DNA of 64,000 nucleotides from Oscillospiraceae bacterium (lineage in GTDB: Bacteria; Bacillota_A; Clostridia; Oscillospirales; WRJC01): positions 23,655 through 87,654 of the forward strand of contig WRJC01000009.1 in assembly GCA_009782405.1 (NCBI GenBank), given 5' to 3'. How positions within the stretch are numbered: the first letter of the stretch is position 1; each line of letters begins with the position of its first letter. Both the position numbers and the translations under genes were made by a program. Shown piece by piece: positions 53,153-62,900 of this stretch. A model generated the notes under the pieces. The model did not search any database, was not told the DNA's origin, and saw only the letters and a program-made list of their open reading frames with translations.

Positions 53153-53581
53153 ATGGAAATAGCGTTGATAGCCCACGAGATAAAACAGGAGCTGATGGCA
53201 CAGTTTTGCATAGCCTACTATAACATATTGAAAAATCACAATCTTTGCGCGACCGCCATGACGGGAAAATATGTGGAGGATGCCGCAGGGCTGAAGATAA
53301 AAAAACAGCTCATGGGGGACTACGGCGGGGAGCAGCAGATGGCCTCGAGGATTTCGTACAATGAAATAGACTGCCTGCTGTATTTCCGCGACCCTTCGAA
53401 CAGCCATAGCTATGACGAAGACTCGATGAACATACTGCGCCTTTGCGATATGCACAATATACCGGTGGCCACCAACATCGCCACTGCGGAGATATTGATC
53501 TGCGCGGTGGATCGCGGAGATTTGGACTGGCGCAATTATGTGAATCCCATATACAACAAAAACAAGGCAGAGGTGAAATAA
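53153..53581 (+). CDS. Methylglyoxal-synthase-like protein with altered active site
   Basis: A 142-residue protein clearly homologous to MgsA, which turns dihydroxyacetone phosphate into methylglyoxal. An ungapped offset of 11 residues aligns it with E. coli MgsA from memory. His19 (His8), Asp91 (Asp80) and Asp101 (Asp90) are kept. The catalytic base Asp71 is Glu60 (GGEQQ), His98 is Tyr87, Asp20 is Glu9, and the phosphate-binding Thr47 and Ser65 are Met36 and Met54. Normal activity is therefore doubtful; another ligand or a regulatory role is possible. Its last base is shared with the hisS ATG. In several clostridia mgsA lies near min genes, which fits the MinD-like neighbour. Confidence 0.8.
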   Translation: MEIALIAHEIKQELMAQFCIAYYNILKNHNLCATAMTGKYVEDAAGLKIKKQLMGDYGGEQQMASRISYNEIDCLLYFRDPSNSHSYDEDSMNILRLCDMHNIPVATNIATAEILICAVDRGDLDWRNYVNPIYNKNKAEVK

Positions 53582-54852
53582 TGATACAAAAACCTAAGGG
53601 AACCATCGACATACTGCCGGCCGATTCGGCCAAGTGGCAGTACATCGAGGAAACGATGAGAAGCGTTTGCGGCTTTTACGGATATGGGGAAATAAGGCTG
53701 CCGACTTTCGAAGCCACGGAACTTTTCTCGAGGGGGGTCGGCGACACCACCGACGTGGTGCAAAAAGAGATGTACACCTTCACCCCAACGCAGGACAAGG
53801 ACAAAAAAAGCATAACTTTGAGGCCCGAGGGGACGGCGAACGTGATGCGCAGCGTCATCGAAAATTCGCTTTACGGCGATGCGCTGCCGCTCAAAGTTTA
53901 CTATATCATGACCTGTTTCAGATACGAAACGCCCCAGTCGGGCCGCTCGAGGGAATATTACACGTTCGGCATCGAGCAGATAGGCTCGACTTCGCCGATT
54001 GTCGATGCCGAAGTGATGGGCCTCGCCGATGCCTTGATAAAAAAACTGGGCATAAAAGGCGTAGCCCTGCATATAAACTCCATAGGCTGCATGGAACCGG
54101 GCTGCCGCCAAAATTACCACAGGGTATTAAAAGAATATTTAGGCAGCAGCTACGAAAGCTTATGCGAGACCTGCAAATCGCGCTTCGGGCGCAATCCCGT
54201 GCGCGTTTTGGACTGCAAGAGCGACATATGCAAAAACATCGTGGCAGACGCGCCGAAATCAAAGGATTTCCTGTGCGGCGAATGCGGAGCGCACTTTGAA
54301 AAGACGCAAAGCTATTTAAAAGCTTTGGGAATGGATTTCGTCATAGACCCGCTGATCGTCAGGGGTCTCGACTATTACGCGAAAACGGTTTTCGAGTTCA
54401 TTTCCGGCGACATCGGCGCGCTTGGGACGATTGTCGGCGGGGGGAGATATGACGGTTTAAGCGAGCTGATCGGGGGGCCCAAGCTGCCGGGCATCGGCTT
54501 TGGAATGGGCATGGGGCGGCTTATGGCGGCATATGAAAACTCCGGCGGAGAATTCCCGGATCGAAAAAAGCCCATGGTTTACATAGCCGCGCTGCCCGAC
54601 GAAAAGGCCAAGCGGACCGCCGCCCAATTGACCAACAGGCTCCGCATAGATGGCATCCATGCGGAGACGGACAACATGGACAGATCCCTGAAGTCCCAGA
54701 TGAAATACGCGGACAAAATCGGGGCGCAGTATGTGTATGTGATCGGGGACAGGGAAGTCGCGGAAAACAAGGCGATCCTCAAGAATATGCGCACCTCGGG
54801 CCAGTTCGAGGTGGGCTTTGAAGATTTGGCCCAAAACTTAAAAAGAGGATAG
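53581..54852 (+). CDS. hisS: Histidyl-tRNA synthetase
   Basis: A 423-residue class II HisRS that charges tRNA-His. The N-terminal KPKGTIDILPADSAKW, motif 2 (FRYETPQSGRSREYY), the histidine-specific RGLDYYAKTVFE and GGGRYDGL (HisA motifs), and the C-terminal anticodon-binding domain (~325-423) are present. The ATG at 53581 overlaps the last base of the preceding stop, with GAGGTGAAATA upstream; a longer in-frame start at 53443 lies within the previous gene and is rejected. aspS follows, as in many bacteria. Confidence 0.95.
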   Translation: MIQKPKGTIDILPADSAKWQYIEETMRSVCGFYGYGEIRLPTFEATELFSRGVGDTTDVVQKEMYTFTPTQDKDKKSITLRPEGTANVMRSVIENSLYGDALPLKVYYIMTCFRYETPQSGRSREYYTFGIEQIGSTSPIVDAEVMGLADALIKKLGIKGVALHINSIGCMEPGCRQNYHRVLKEYLGSSYESLCETCKSRFGRNPVRVLDCKSDICKNIVADAPKSKDFLCGECGAHFEKTQSYLKALGMDFVIDPLIVRGLDYYAKTVFEFISGDIGALGTIVGGGRYDGLSELIGGPKLPGIGFGMGMGRLMAAYENSGGEFPDRKKPMVYIAALPDEKAKRTAAQLTNRLRIDGIHAETDNMDRSLKSQMKYADKIGAQYVYVIGDREVAENKAILKNMRTSGQFEVGFEDLAQNLKRG

Positions 54853-54933
54853 TTGAAATGGACGCGCAAAAAAAGAATGTATTCGGTATATTCGAATAAA
54901 TAAAAAAACAAAAAGGAGAAAACCAAGCAAACT

Positions 54934-56223
54934 ATGGAAAGAAGCTATATTTCAAACGTAAAAACCGGGGAGCGAAACAAAATACAGGGTTTCGTCGAAA
55001 ATATCCGCAACAAAAGCAAAATGGCCTTCATAGTCGTCAAGGACACCACGGGGAAAATGCAGCTCGCAATAGAAAAAGAAAAATATCCGGAGGATTTCGT
55101 GGCCAAAGTGGACTCGCTCACCTATGACTCCGTGGTGACCGTCGAAGGGGAAGTGGTGGAAAATTCCTATGTCAAGCTGGGCGGCATGGAGATGTACCCC
55201 GAGAGCTTGGAAATCGAGTCGATCGCCGATGCGCTGCCCGTGCAAAAAGACAGCGCGATAGACGTGAAGATGGATTACAGATGGATCGACCTTCGATTGG
55301 ACGAAAACACGCTCATGTTCAAAATCCAGACGGAAATGGTCAGGGCGATGCGCGACTTTTTGCTTGAGCGCGATTTTTTGGAGATACATTCGCCGAAATT
55401 GATAGGCTCGGCCAGCGAGAGCGGCGCGAGCGTGTTCGAGCTGAAATATTACGACAGAAAAGCGTATTTGGCCCAAAGCCCCCAGTTCTACAAGCAGATG
55501 GCGATGGCGGCCGGTTTTGACAAGGTTTTTGAAGTGGGCCCCTGCTTCAGGGCCGAAAAATCGTACACGAGCAGGCACACCACGGAATTCACGAGCTTCG
55601 ACCTCGAATTTAGCTATATAGACTCATATCGCGACGTGATGAGCCTCGAGGCTGAGCTGCTCGCGCATATGCTTGAAAAAGTGAAGGCGAAATACGGGGA
55701 GAAAATCAAAGAAACATTCGGGCTTGAAGTAATAGTCCCCCAAAACCCGTTCCCGGAAATGAAACTGGCGGACGTGTACGCCGAGCTCGAGGAGCGCTAC
55801 GGCTATACGGCGCCGGAGTCGGAAAAAGGCGACATGACCGCCGAAGCCGAACAGCTGAGCTATAGGCTGTCCCGGGACAAATTCGACAGCGAGTTTCTGT
55901 TTGTCACCGATTTCGCCTCGGAAAAACGCGCCTTTTACCACATGAGGGAAAACGGGGTGCCGCAGGGCTTCGACCTCATTTGGCGCGGCGTCGAAATAAC
56001 CACGGGTGCGCAAAGGGAGCACAGGTACGAAAAGCTCAAGCAGATAACCAAAGAAATGGGGCTTGGGGAGGACGTCAAATATTACCTGGAATTTTTCAGG
56101 TACGGCTGCCCGCCGCACGGCGGGCTCGCGCTGGGCGTCGACCGGCTCACCATGCTGCTTTTGGGCCTGCACATCAAGGACGCGATGTTTTTGTTTCGGG
56201 GACCAAACAGGCTCAATCCTTGA
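54934..56223 (+). CDS. aspS: Aspartyl-tRNA synthetase, archaeal/short type
   Basis: A 429-residue class II AspRS. It has an N-terminal OB-fold (residues ~1-100), motif 2 FRAEKSYTSRHTTEFTSFD and motif 3 GGLALGVDRLTMLL. It lacks the large GAD insertion of the ~590-residue bacterial AspRS, so it is the archaeal-like type that in many organisms also makes Asp-tRNA-Asn for the amidotransferase route. Whether this one is non-discriminating cannot be told by eye. The ribosome site AAAGGAGAAA is unusually far (~14 bases) from the ATG. A 6-bp hairpin (TATTCG/CGAATA) lies in the 81-base gap after hisS. Confidence 0.93.
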   Translation: MERSYISNVKTGERNKIQGFVENIRNKSKMAFIVVKDTTGKMQLAIEKEKYPEDFVAKVDSLTYDSVVTVEGEVVENSYVKLGGMEMYPESLEIESIADALPVQKDSAIDVKMDYRWIDLRLDENTLMFKIQTEMVRAMRDFLLERDFLEIHSPKLIGSASESGASVFELKYYDRKAYLAQSPQFYKQMAMAAGFDKVFEVGPCFRAEKSYTSRHTTEFTSFDLEFSYIDSYRDVMSLEAELLAHMLEKVKAKYGEKIKETFGLEVIVPQNPFPEMKLADVYAELEERYGYTAPESEKGDMTAEAEQLSYRLSRDKFDSEFLFVTDFASEKRAFYHMRENGVPQGFDLIWRGVEITTGAQREHRYEKLKQITKEMGLGEDVKYYLEFFRYGCPPHGGLALGVDRLTMLLLGLHIKDAMFLFRGPNRLNP

Positions 56224-56275
56224 AAATTTTAATAGTTTTGAAAATATTGAAAGTTTTGAGGTTGCAAGGAAAAAT

Positions 56276-57097
56276 ATGGCTGAATCGACAATATCGACCT
56301 GTTCGCTCTCGTCCGGCTCTTCGGGAAACTGCATATTCGCGGGCTGCAACGGAACCAACATTTTGTTTGACGCGGGCCGTTCGGCGAAGGCCATGCTGGG
56401 GCTGCTGTCTGAGATCAACCTGAAAATCGGGGACATAAGCGCGATATTTGTGACCCACGAACATATAGACCACGTGAGCGCCCTGAAAGTTTTGATAAGC
56501 AAAAACAAAATCCCCGTCTACATGGTCTGGGAATCGTTCGACAATTTGCCCGAAGACTACAAAGCGGCTTTGGGCGAAGTCATAAATTTCATATCCCCCA
56601 AGGACAAAGTGACAATCGGCGAACTGCAAGTCGAATGCTACGAAACCCCGCACGACAGCGCGGCGAGCGTGGGATACATAATCGGGCCAAGCGGCGAAAA
56701 ACCTTGGAAAGCCATCGGGATCGCAACGGATATCGGCTATATGTCAGATGAAATAGTGGAATCCGTCAGCGGCTGCCGGGTGGTATACATCGAATCCAAC
56801 CACGATTTGGAGATGCTGAAAAATTCGAGCTACCCCGCCCAAGTCAAAAAGAGGATAAAATCGAAGCAGGGGCACCTTTCAAACAAAGAGTGCGCCGATG
56901 TTTTGCCGCATTTCATCAAAAACGGCGCGAGAAAGATAATACTTTACCATCTGAGCGGGGAAAACAACACCAAGGAGCTCGCAGTCAAGGAGTCAAAGAC
57001 GAGCATACTCGAAGCGAAATTGAACGTGGGCACGGTATATCTCGGGGTCGCGCCTAAGTCCGCGCCCTCGAAGATGATAAGCGTCAAACACAAATAA
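56276..57097 (+). CDS. Metallo-beta-lactamase-fold hydrolase, WalJ/YycJ-like
   Basis: A 273-residue cytoplasmic MBL-fold protein. The metal motif THEHIDH, the later His in YETPHDSAASVGY, Asp in IATDIGYM and His in SNHDLEML and LYHLSGENN fit two-metal hydrolases of the WalJ (YycJ/VicX) group, often linked to cell-wall or DNA-metabolism phenotypes; some relatives are 5'-exonucleases. The ATG at 56276 follows AAGGA by 5 bases; an earlier in-frame ATG lies over aspS. No walK/walR is adjacent. It lies between aspS and a glycosidase-like gene. Confidence 0.86.
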   Translation: MAESTISTCSLSSGSSGNCIFAGCNGTNILFDAGRSAKAMLGLLSEINLKIGDISAIFVTHEHIDHVSALKVLISKNKIPVYMVWESFDNLPEDYKAALGEVINFISPKDKVTIGELQVECYETPHDSAASVGYIIGPSGEKPWKAIGIATDIGYMSDEIVESVSGCRVVYIESNHDLEMLKNSSYPAQVKKRIKSKQGHLSNKECADVLPHFIKNGARKIILYHLSGENNTKELAVKESKTSILEAKLNVGTVYLGVAPKSAPSKMISVKHK

Positions 57098-57125
57098 CAA
57101 AAAATTAAGCAAGGGAGGGATATTT

Positions 57126-59954
57126 ATGCAAACAAACGAATTGCGCCTGAAAGACAGCGGACCCGCGTTCCACTCGGCAAAACACGCCGGGATAGTGATA
57201 ACTTCCGACGAGCTTTTGCGCGCGGTGGCAAAAGACCCGGACGAAAAAGTGAAAGGCCTGGACTTCGGAAATGCGGAAGGCGAAATTTCTTTTTGCGAAT
57301 ATGCGGACAGGCTGCAAAAGCAAAATGTTTCTTGGGTGACCTTTTTCCACGACTATTTTTTCGGCGGCAACAAGCGCGAGCTCGGGCCCACGCACCCCGA
57401 GTTCATCGATGCCGCCAAAGTTATTTCCGAGGAATGCAAAAAGCGCGGAATGGGCATCGGCGCAAGCATCATAAACCCGCTCGATTTGGGCAGGGACTTT
57501 TTGGAAAAGTACAAAACCGGAGGGATTCACAGGGTATACTTCGAAGGGCTGCTTGATGAAGGCGGTTCATTCTCTTTTGCCGGATATATGCCAAAAAAAT
57601 GGACGAACAACAAAGGCCCGATCGAGCTCGAGCTTTCCGGGCTGCGGCTGTTCTCGTTTGAGGCGGGCGAAACTGAGGGCGACTACACGGCTGTGCCCTA
57701 TGATTCCATCGCGGAGATAAAGGACGGCTTCGGCTATGAGGCGATAGTCTCGGAAGAGGCTCCGGAAAACACCCCGAAAAACTTTGAAAATTCATACATA
57801 AAAATATCGGGGAGCACAAAAAACGCCGGCAACCGCGTGTTGGCCGTGCTGCATATGGCGACCCCCGAAATGGACTATTTCCACCCCGAAGCGCAGGGCT
57901 ACATAAACGGCATCATCGATATGTACAATTTCCTCGGCATACAGTTTCGCGAATTCTATTCCGACGAGATGCACATACAGTTCGACTGGGACTTTGCCCA
58001 CTTCGGCCCCAACGAGATTCAGACTCGGTACATGACCGACAGCTTCGAGCGCCTGCTCGCAAAAAAAGATATGATGTTTTCCGATTTCGACAAACTGCTC
58101 GTATACTTTTGCAATATGACAAACGGCGCTTTTGGCGGTTCCGGCAACACCCAGCACGTGATGGGCACATCGCCAAAGCTTCTGTACAAAACTTTCGCCA
58201 TGCGAAAAGCGTATTTCGAAACCTTGCAAAAAACCGTGGTGGAACTTATCGACAATGCGCGAAAATACAGCGAGGAGCTCTACGGGTTCCCGGTGCGCAC
58301 CCTCGGCCACGCCACATGGCAGGAATCGCCCACCTGCGACAAATACCACAAAGACGGCAATTTCCAGGCGGCTTCGAAAGCGGGCGCCTCGATGTACGAC
58401 TATACGCCCGATTTCGTGTACTCGAGCTCGATACGCGAGGCGATCTCGGCGTGCTACGACTATTTTGCCTGGAACGACTATTATTCCGGCGGGGGAAACG
58501 ATTTTTGCGAGTGCGGCTGGTTTGACCGCAATTACCACGGCGGCGCGATGACGGCCAGTTTCGCCGCGCTGAACCGATACGAATGCTGCTACTGGGGGGC
58601 CTGGGGCTTTCCCGGCGAGGCGGGCAGGCGCTTTCACGCGCTTTCTGCGGCCTACGGCGCGGGCGGGGGGCAGAACGCCTGGGTAAACGAGGGAAGGATG
58701 AGAATCTGCGAAACGCTTGTCATCTACCCCAAGGATTTATTGTACTGCAATGAGCGGTTCGGCTCATGGACTGTGCAGTACGGATACGCCAACTATATGA
58801 CCGCGGAAAAGTTCGAGTCGGAAGCGAAAATAGAAAAAGGCCGCATATACGCCGGATGCGCCTCATATAGTTCGGCGGTTGTGGCATTTGAACCTTTTGC
58901 GACCGACGGGTTCATAAAAAAGCTGGGGGATTTCGCCGAGTCGGGCGGCACGGTTCTGTGGAGTTCGGTATTCCCGGTATGCGAAAACGGCTATGCCAAC
59001 CCGAAGTGGGAAGCCCTGTTCGGCGCGAAACCGGAGGGCGCGATCCTGTCCGGGGAAAAGGCCGGCGCGGTGTCTTTTGGCGGAATATTCGAAGGGCTGG
59101 CGGATATGGCCGTGCTCACCGATTTTTTGGTGGATCGGGCATACGCGATAAAGTGCGCCGACAGCGAGCCCGTTGCCTACATAGCCGCGCCAAACGGCGA
59201 AAAGAAGATCATCGGCTCGACAAAAAAAGTGGGGACGGGCCGCGTCTGCTATACCGGATGCCGGCTGCGCGACGACCAGTCGAAATCGACAGGCGGGGAT
59301 ATATCGACATTTACCGATATATTATACAAGCTCGGGGCGTTTTCCGGCGAGGACGATGCGAACTATATGGCCAGAAAAGGCGAATATTATTTCGCGAGGT
59401 TTGAAAACGGCGCGAAATCGGCCTCGGTGCATACCCGCGAGATATCCGAAGATTGGGAGGGCGGCTTTTTCAGGAACAAAGAAAAAGACGAAGAGGCGAT
59501 GGCCGGCCGGGTTTTGCCATCGATGGAATTGAAGTTGGACGAAAAAATCGTCGAAGGGGACAAAATCAGCTATAGCGGCGAAGGTTTCGTGTTCTGGCGC
59601 GCGGGCGGCGACGGCGGGCTCGAAGCTTTTACGGGATATGGCGCGTCAAAAATTTCGATAAACGGGACGGAATACAAATTCGCCGACGGCAAAGCCGACA
59701 TTTCATTTGCCCCGCTGCACCCCGAGAGGCTCCCCGACGGATACGAAAACGGCTTTTGGCTGTACAGTTCGGTTGGCAAACTGGCCGTTCCAAACTCCGC
59801 GCTGCCAAAAAGCGGGGCAAAATGCTTCTTGAACGCATCGGGGGATGGCCGCGCGCTCGAATCTGCCGAAGCCGGGTATGCGATAAACGGCGGAAATGCC
59901 GAATTTGCCATTCCCGACAATTTGCTCAATTGCCAGCTTGTGTGGCTTTGGTGA
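57126..59954 (+). CDS. Large cytoplasmic glycoside-hydrolase-like protein of unknown specificity
   Basis: A 942-residue protein without signal peptide that I cannot place in a named family. The N-terminal ~480 residues suggest a (beta/alpha)8 barrel: VSWVTFFHDYFFGG, FREFYSDEMHIQFDWDF (with candidate acidic residues), RTLGHATWQESPTC and AWNDYYSGGGNDFCECGWF. A middle Rossmann-like region (~530-720; YPKDLLYCNERFG, GGTVLWSSVFPV) resembles the trimerisation domain of GH42-type enzymes, and a beta-rich end follows. The gene at 463 has a comparable plan. AAGGGAGGGAT precedes the ATG. It sits between housekeeping genes walJ-like and mfd, an unusual site for a glycosidase. Confidence 0.65.
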   Translation: MQTNELRLKDSGPAFHSAKHAGIVITSDELLRAVAKDPDEKVKGLDFGNAEGEISFCEYADRLQKQNVSWVTFFHDYFFGGNKRELGPTHPEFIDAAKVISEECKKRGMGIGASIINPLDLGRDFLEKYKTGGIHRVYFEGLLDEGGSFSFAGYMPKKWTNNKGPIELELSGLRLFSFEAGETEGDYTAVPYDSIAEIKDGFGYEAIVSEEAPENTPKNFENSYIKISGSTKNAGNRVLAVLHMATPEMDYFHPEAQGYINGIIDMYNFLGIQFREFYSDEMHIQFDWDFAHFGPNEIQTRYMTDSFERLLAKKDMMFSDFDKLLVYFCNMTNGAFGGSGNTQHVMGTSPKLLYKTFAMRKAYFETLQKTVVELIDNARKYSEELYGFPVRTLGHATWQESPTCDKYHKDGNFQAASKAGASMYDYTPDFVYSSSIREAISACYDYFAWNDYYSGGGNDFCECGWFDRNYHGGAMTASFAALNRYECCYWGAWGFPGEAGRRFHALSAAYGAGGGQNAWVNEGRMRICETLVIYPKDLLYCNERFGSWTVQYGYANYMTAEKFESEAKIEKGRIYAGCASYSSAVVAFEPFATDGFIKKLGDFAESGGTVLWSSVFPVCENGYANPKWEALFGAKPEGAILSGEKAGAVSFGGIFEGLADMAVLTDFLVDRAYAIKCADSEPVAYIAAPNGEKKIIGSTKKVGTGRVCYTGCRLRDDQSKSTGGDISTFTDILYKLGAFSGEDDANYMARKGEYYFARFENGAKSASVHTREISEDWEGGFFRNKEKDEEAMAGRVLPSMELKLDEKIVEGDKISYSGEGFVFWRAGGDGGLEAFTGYGASKISINGTEYKFADGKADISFAPLHPERLPDGYENGFWLYSSVGKLAVPNSALPKSGAKCFLNASGDGRALESAEAGYAINGGNAEFAIPDNLLNCQLVWLW

Positions 59955-59981
59955 AGAAAGAGGGGGATTGCTACGGATTTA

Positions 59982-62900
59982 TTGCTCTCGGCTATAAAAA
60001 GCGAAAAAGAATACAAAAACCTCGCTTATGAACTCGGCAAGCTGCAGCGCGAAAAAGAACGGCTGCCCATAGTGGCCCAGGGGCTGTGCGAAGGCAGCCT
60101 TGAAACATTCACGGCCGCCATATGCCGCGATCTGAATCAAAAAGCGCTGATTGTGGCACATGACGAAAAGACCGCCGCCAAACTGCGATACGCAATGCTC
60201 AATTTTTTTGGCGGGGTTTACGTGTACCCAAAAAAAGATTTTGTTTTCATGGGAATGGAAAACGCCAACAACCCGTTTGAGCACGAGAGGATGAAAATCC
60301 TGTCCAAAGTGATAAACGGGGATTTCGACGTCGTGATAACCACCCCCGACGCCATGCTGCAATATACCTTGCCCGGCGAAAAACTCATAGATTATTCGAT
60401 CGAATTGAAAATCGGCTCCGTCATAAAAGACATAAATTCCTTTTTGGCCCAACTGTCGGCCGCAGGATACAAAAGGGCCGAAATAGTGGAAGAACCCGCG
60501 AGATTTTCGGTTCGGGGCGGCATCATAGACATATTTTCGCCCTCCGAAAATTATCCGGTGAGGCTGGAGCTTTTCGGCGACGAAATAGACGCGATGGGAA
60601 TTTTCGACCCGCTCACCCAGCGGCGACTCGAAAACATAAAAGAATTCACCATAATCCCGGCCGCGGAAATCGTTTTCGATGAAAAGTCCCGGCAAAACTG
60701 CGTGGCGGTTTTGGAAAAATTGATCAAGGGCAAAACTGCGGATCAGGCGATTTCCGACAGGCTGGCTTTTGAAATGGATTTGCTCAAAAGCGGCGAGGAC
60801 ATAAGCTCAAAGGACAAATTCATCTCCATCGTATACGGGCCCGAAAAAAAAGAGTGCCTGCTCGATTACTTCGCGCCGGATTCCACCGTGCTATTCATAT
60901 ACGAATCCGCCAAGGCGAACGAAAAACAGAAAGCCGCCGGGCAGATCATGTCCGAAATCACGGTGGATTTGATCGAAAAGGGGTACATCGACGGAAAAAA
61001 TGCCGAATATATGGCCACATTTGAGGATTTTTTGGCCATGAGGCAAAAATTCAAGACGCTTTTGTGCGACGCTTTTGTTTCGGGGATGGACCAAATGAAA
61101 CTTTCGGGGCTGTACACTTTTGCCACGAGGCAATCGCCGCACCTCTCGGAAGGTTTCGCCGCGCTGCGCGACGATTTGGAAAGATATTCGGATTCGGGCT
61201 ACAGGGCGGCGGTTCTGCTCGAATCCGAAGCGGGGATAAAAAGCTTTTCGGATTATCTCGAGGATTTCGAAATCAAGCACATAGTGGTAGAGCCCGCCGA
61301 TCTGGCGGGCAAATACGCAAATTTGGAAAACCTGCCCGCCGGATATGCGGCGGTTATAAAAACCCCGCGCATAGGGGGGGCAAAAACAGATTCGCCCGAA
61401 CAGGGCATGCCATTCGATTTGCAGGGCTTTGAATTGCCAAAACAAAAATTCGCGCTCATAAACGAAAGCCATGCGGAAAACCGGGCGCAAGGGCCAAAGA
61501 AGCGCAGCATGCACGGAGAAGCGCCGGGCAAATACAGCAAAACCCCCAGGCAGAAGCTGATGGCATACACCGATTTGTCGGTGGGCGACTACGTGGTGCA
61601 CAACAATTACGGCATAGGCAAATTTATGGGCATAGAACGGCTCATCGTTTCGGGAGGGGTGCAAAAAGACTACATAAAAATCCAATATTTGGGCACGGAT
61701 ATTTTGTTTGTGCCTTGCAACCAATTGGATTTGGTATCTAAATACATCGGAGCGGGAAGCGAGGAAGGCACGGTCAAGCTCTCGAAAATGGGCGGCCCCG
61801 CTTGGACGCGCGCAAAAACCAGGGCGAAATCGGCGGCGCGCGACATAGCAAAGCAGCTCATAAAACTCTACGCCGCAAGGCAAAGCAAAAAAGGCCACGC
61901 ATTTGGCGGGGACGTCGAATGGCAGAAAGATTTCGAATCGCTTTTCGAATATGCGGAAACCGACGACCAGCTCATCTGCACCGAGCAGATAAAAGAAGAC
62001 ATGATGCGCCCCGTGCCCATGGACAGGCTGCTATGCGGCGATGTGGGATTCGGCAAAACCGAAGTGGCGCTCAGAGCGGTTTTCAAATGCGTTTCGGAAT
62101 CGAAACAGGCGGCGATCCTCGTCCCCACCACTATACTCGCCTGGCAGCACTACCAGACGATACTTTCGAGGTTCCGCGAATTCCCGGTGAAAATAGATTT
62201 TTTGTCGAGGTTCAAGCCCAAAAAAGAACAGGAAGCAGTCGTCAAAAAATTGAAATCAGGCGCGATAGACATAATAATCGGCACCCACAGGATAATCCAG
62301 AAAGACATACAGTTTCATGATCTGGGGCTATTGGTGGTGGACGAGGAGCAGCGTTTCGGGGTGGCGCACAAGGAAAAATTAAAACAGCTCGCCGAAAACA
62401 TCGACGTTCTTACCTTGACAGCCACGCCCATACCCAGGACGATGAACATGGCGCTCTCGGGGATAAGGGATATGTCGGTCATAGAGGAAGCGCCCCGCGA
62501 CCGCCTCCCTGTCCAGACTTACATATTCGAGTACGACGAGAATGTGGTGGCCGAAGCGGTCAAAAACGAAATCCGGCGCGGCGGGCAGGTGTTCTATCTG
62601 CACAACAGGGTCGAGACGATAGAGCAAAAAGCGCTTCGGCTCGGCGAAATCTGCGGGGAGGAAGTGAAAATCGGCGTGGCCCACGGGCAAATGGACGAAG
62701 GGGCGCTTTCAAATGTCTGGCGCAGCATGCTCGACGGCGGAATCGACGTCTTGGTCTGCACCACGATAATCGAATCGGGCATCGACATACCCGACGCGAA
62801 CACCTTGATCGTCGAGGATGCGGACAGGCTGGGGCTGGCGCAGCTCCACCAGATCAGGGGCAGGGTGGGCAGGTCTAACCGGCGCGCCTACGCCTATTTC

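Noticed and set aside
54858..54899. 13-codon ORF in the gap between hisS and aspS
   Set aside because: Too short, no ribosome site of its own and no conserved feature; the 6-bp hairpin there is noted with aspS.
56224..56275. Repeated AGTTTTGA/AAAATATTGA words before the MBL-fold gene
   Set aside because: Simple A/T-rich spacer with chance similarity; no symmetry or known motif.
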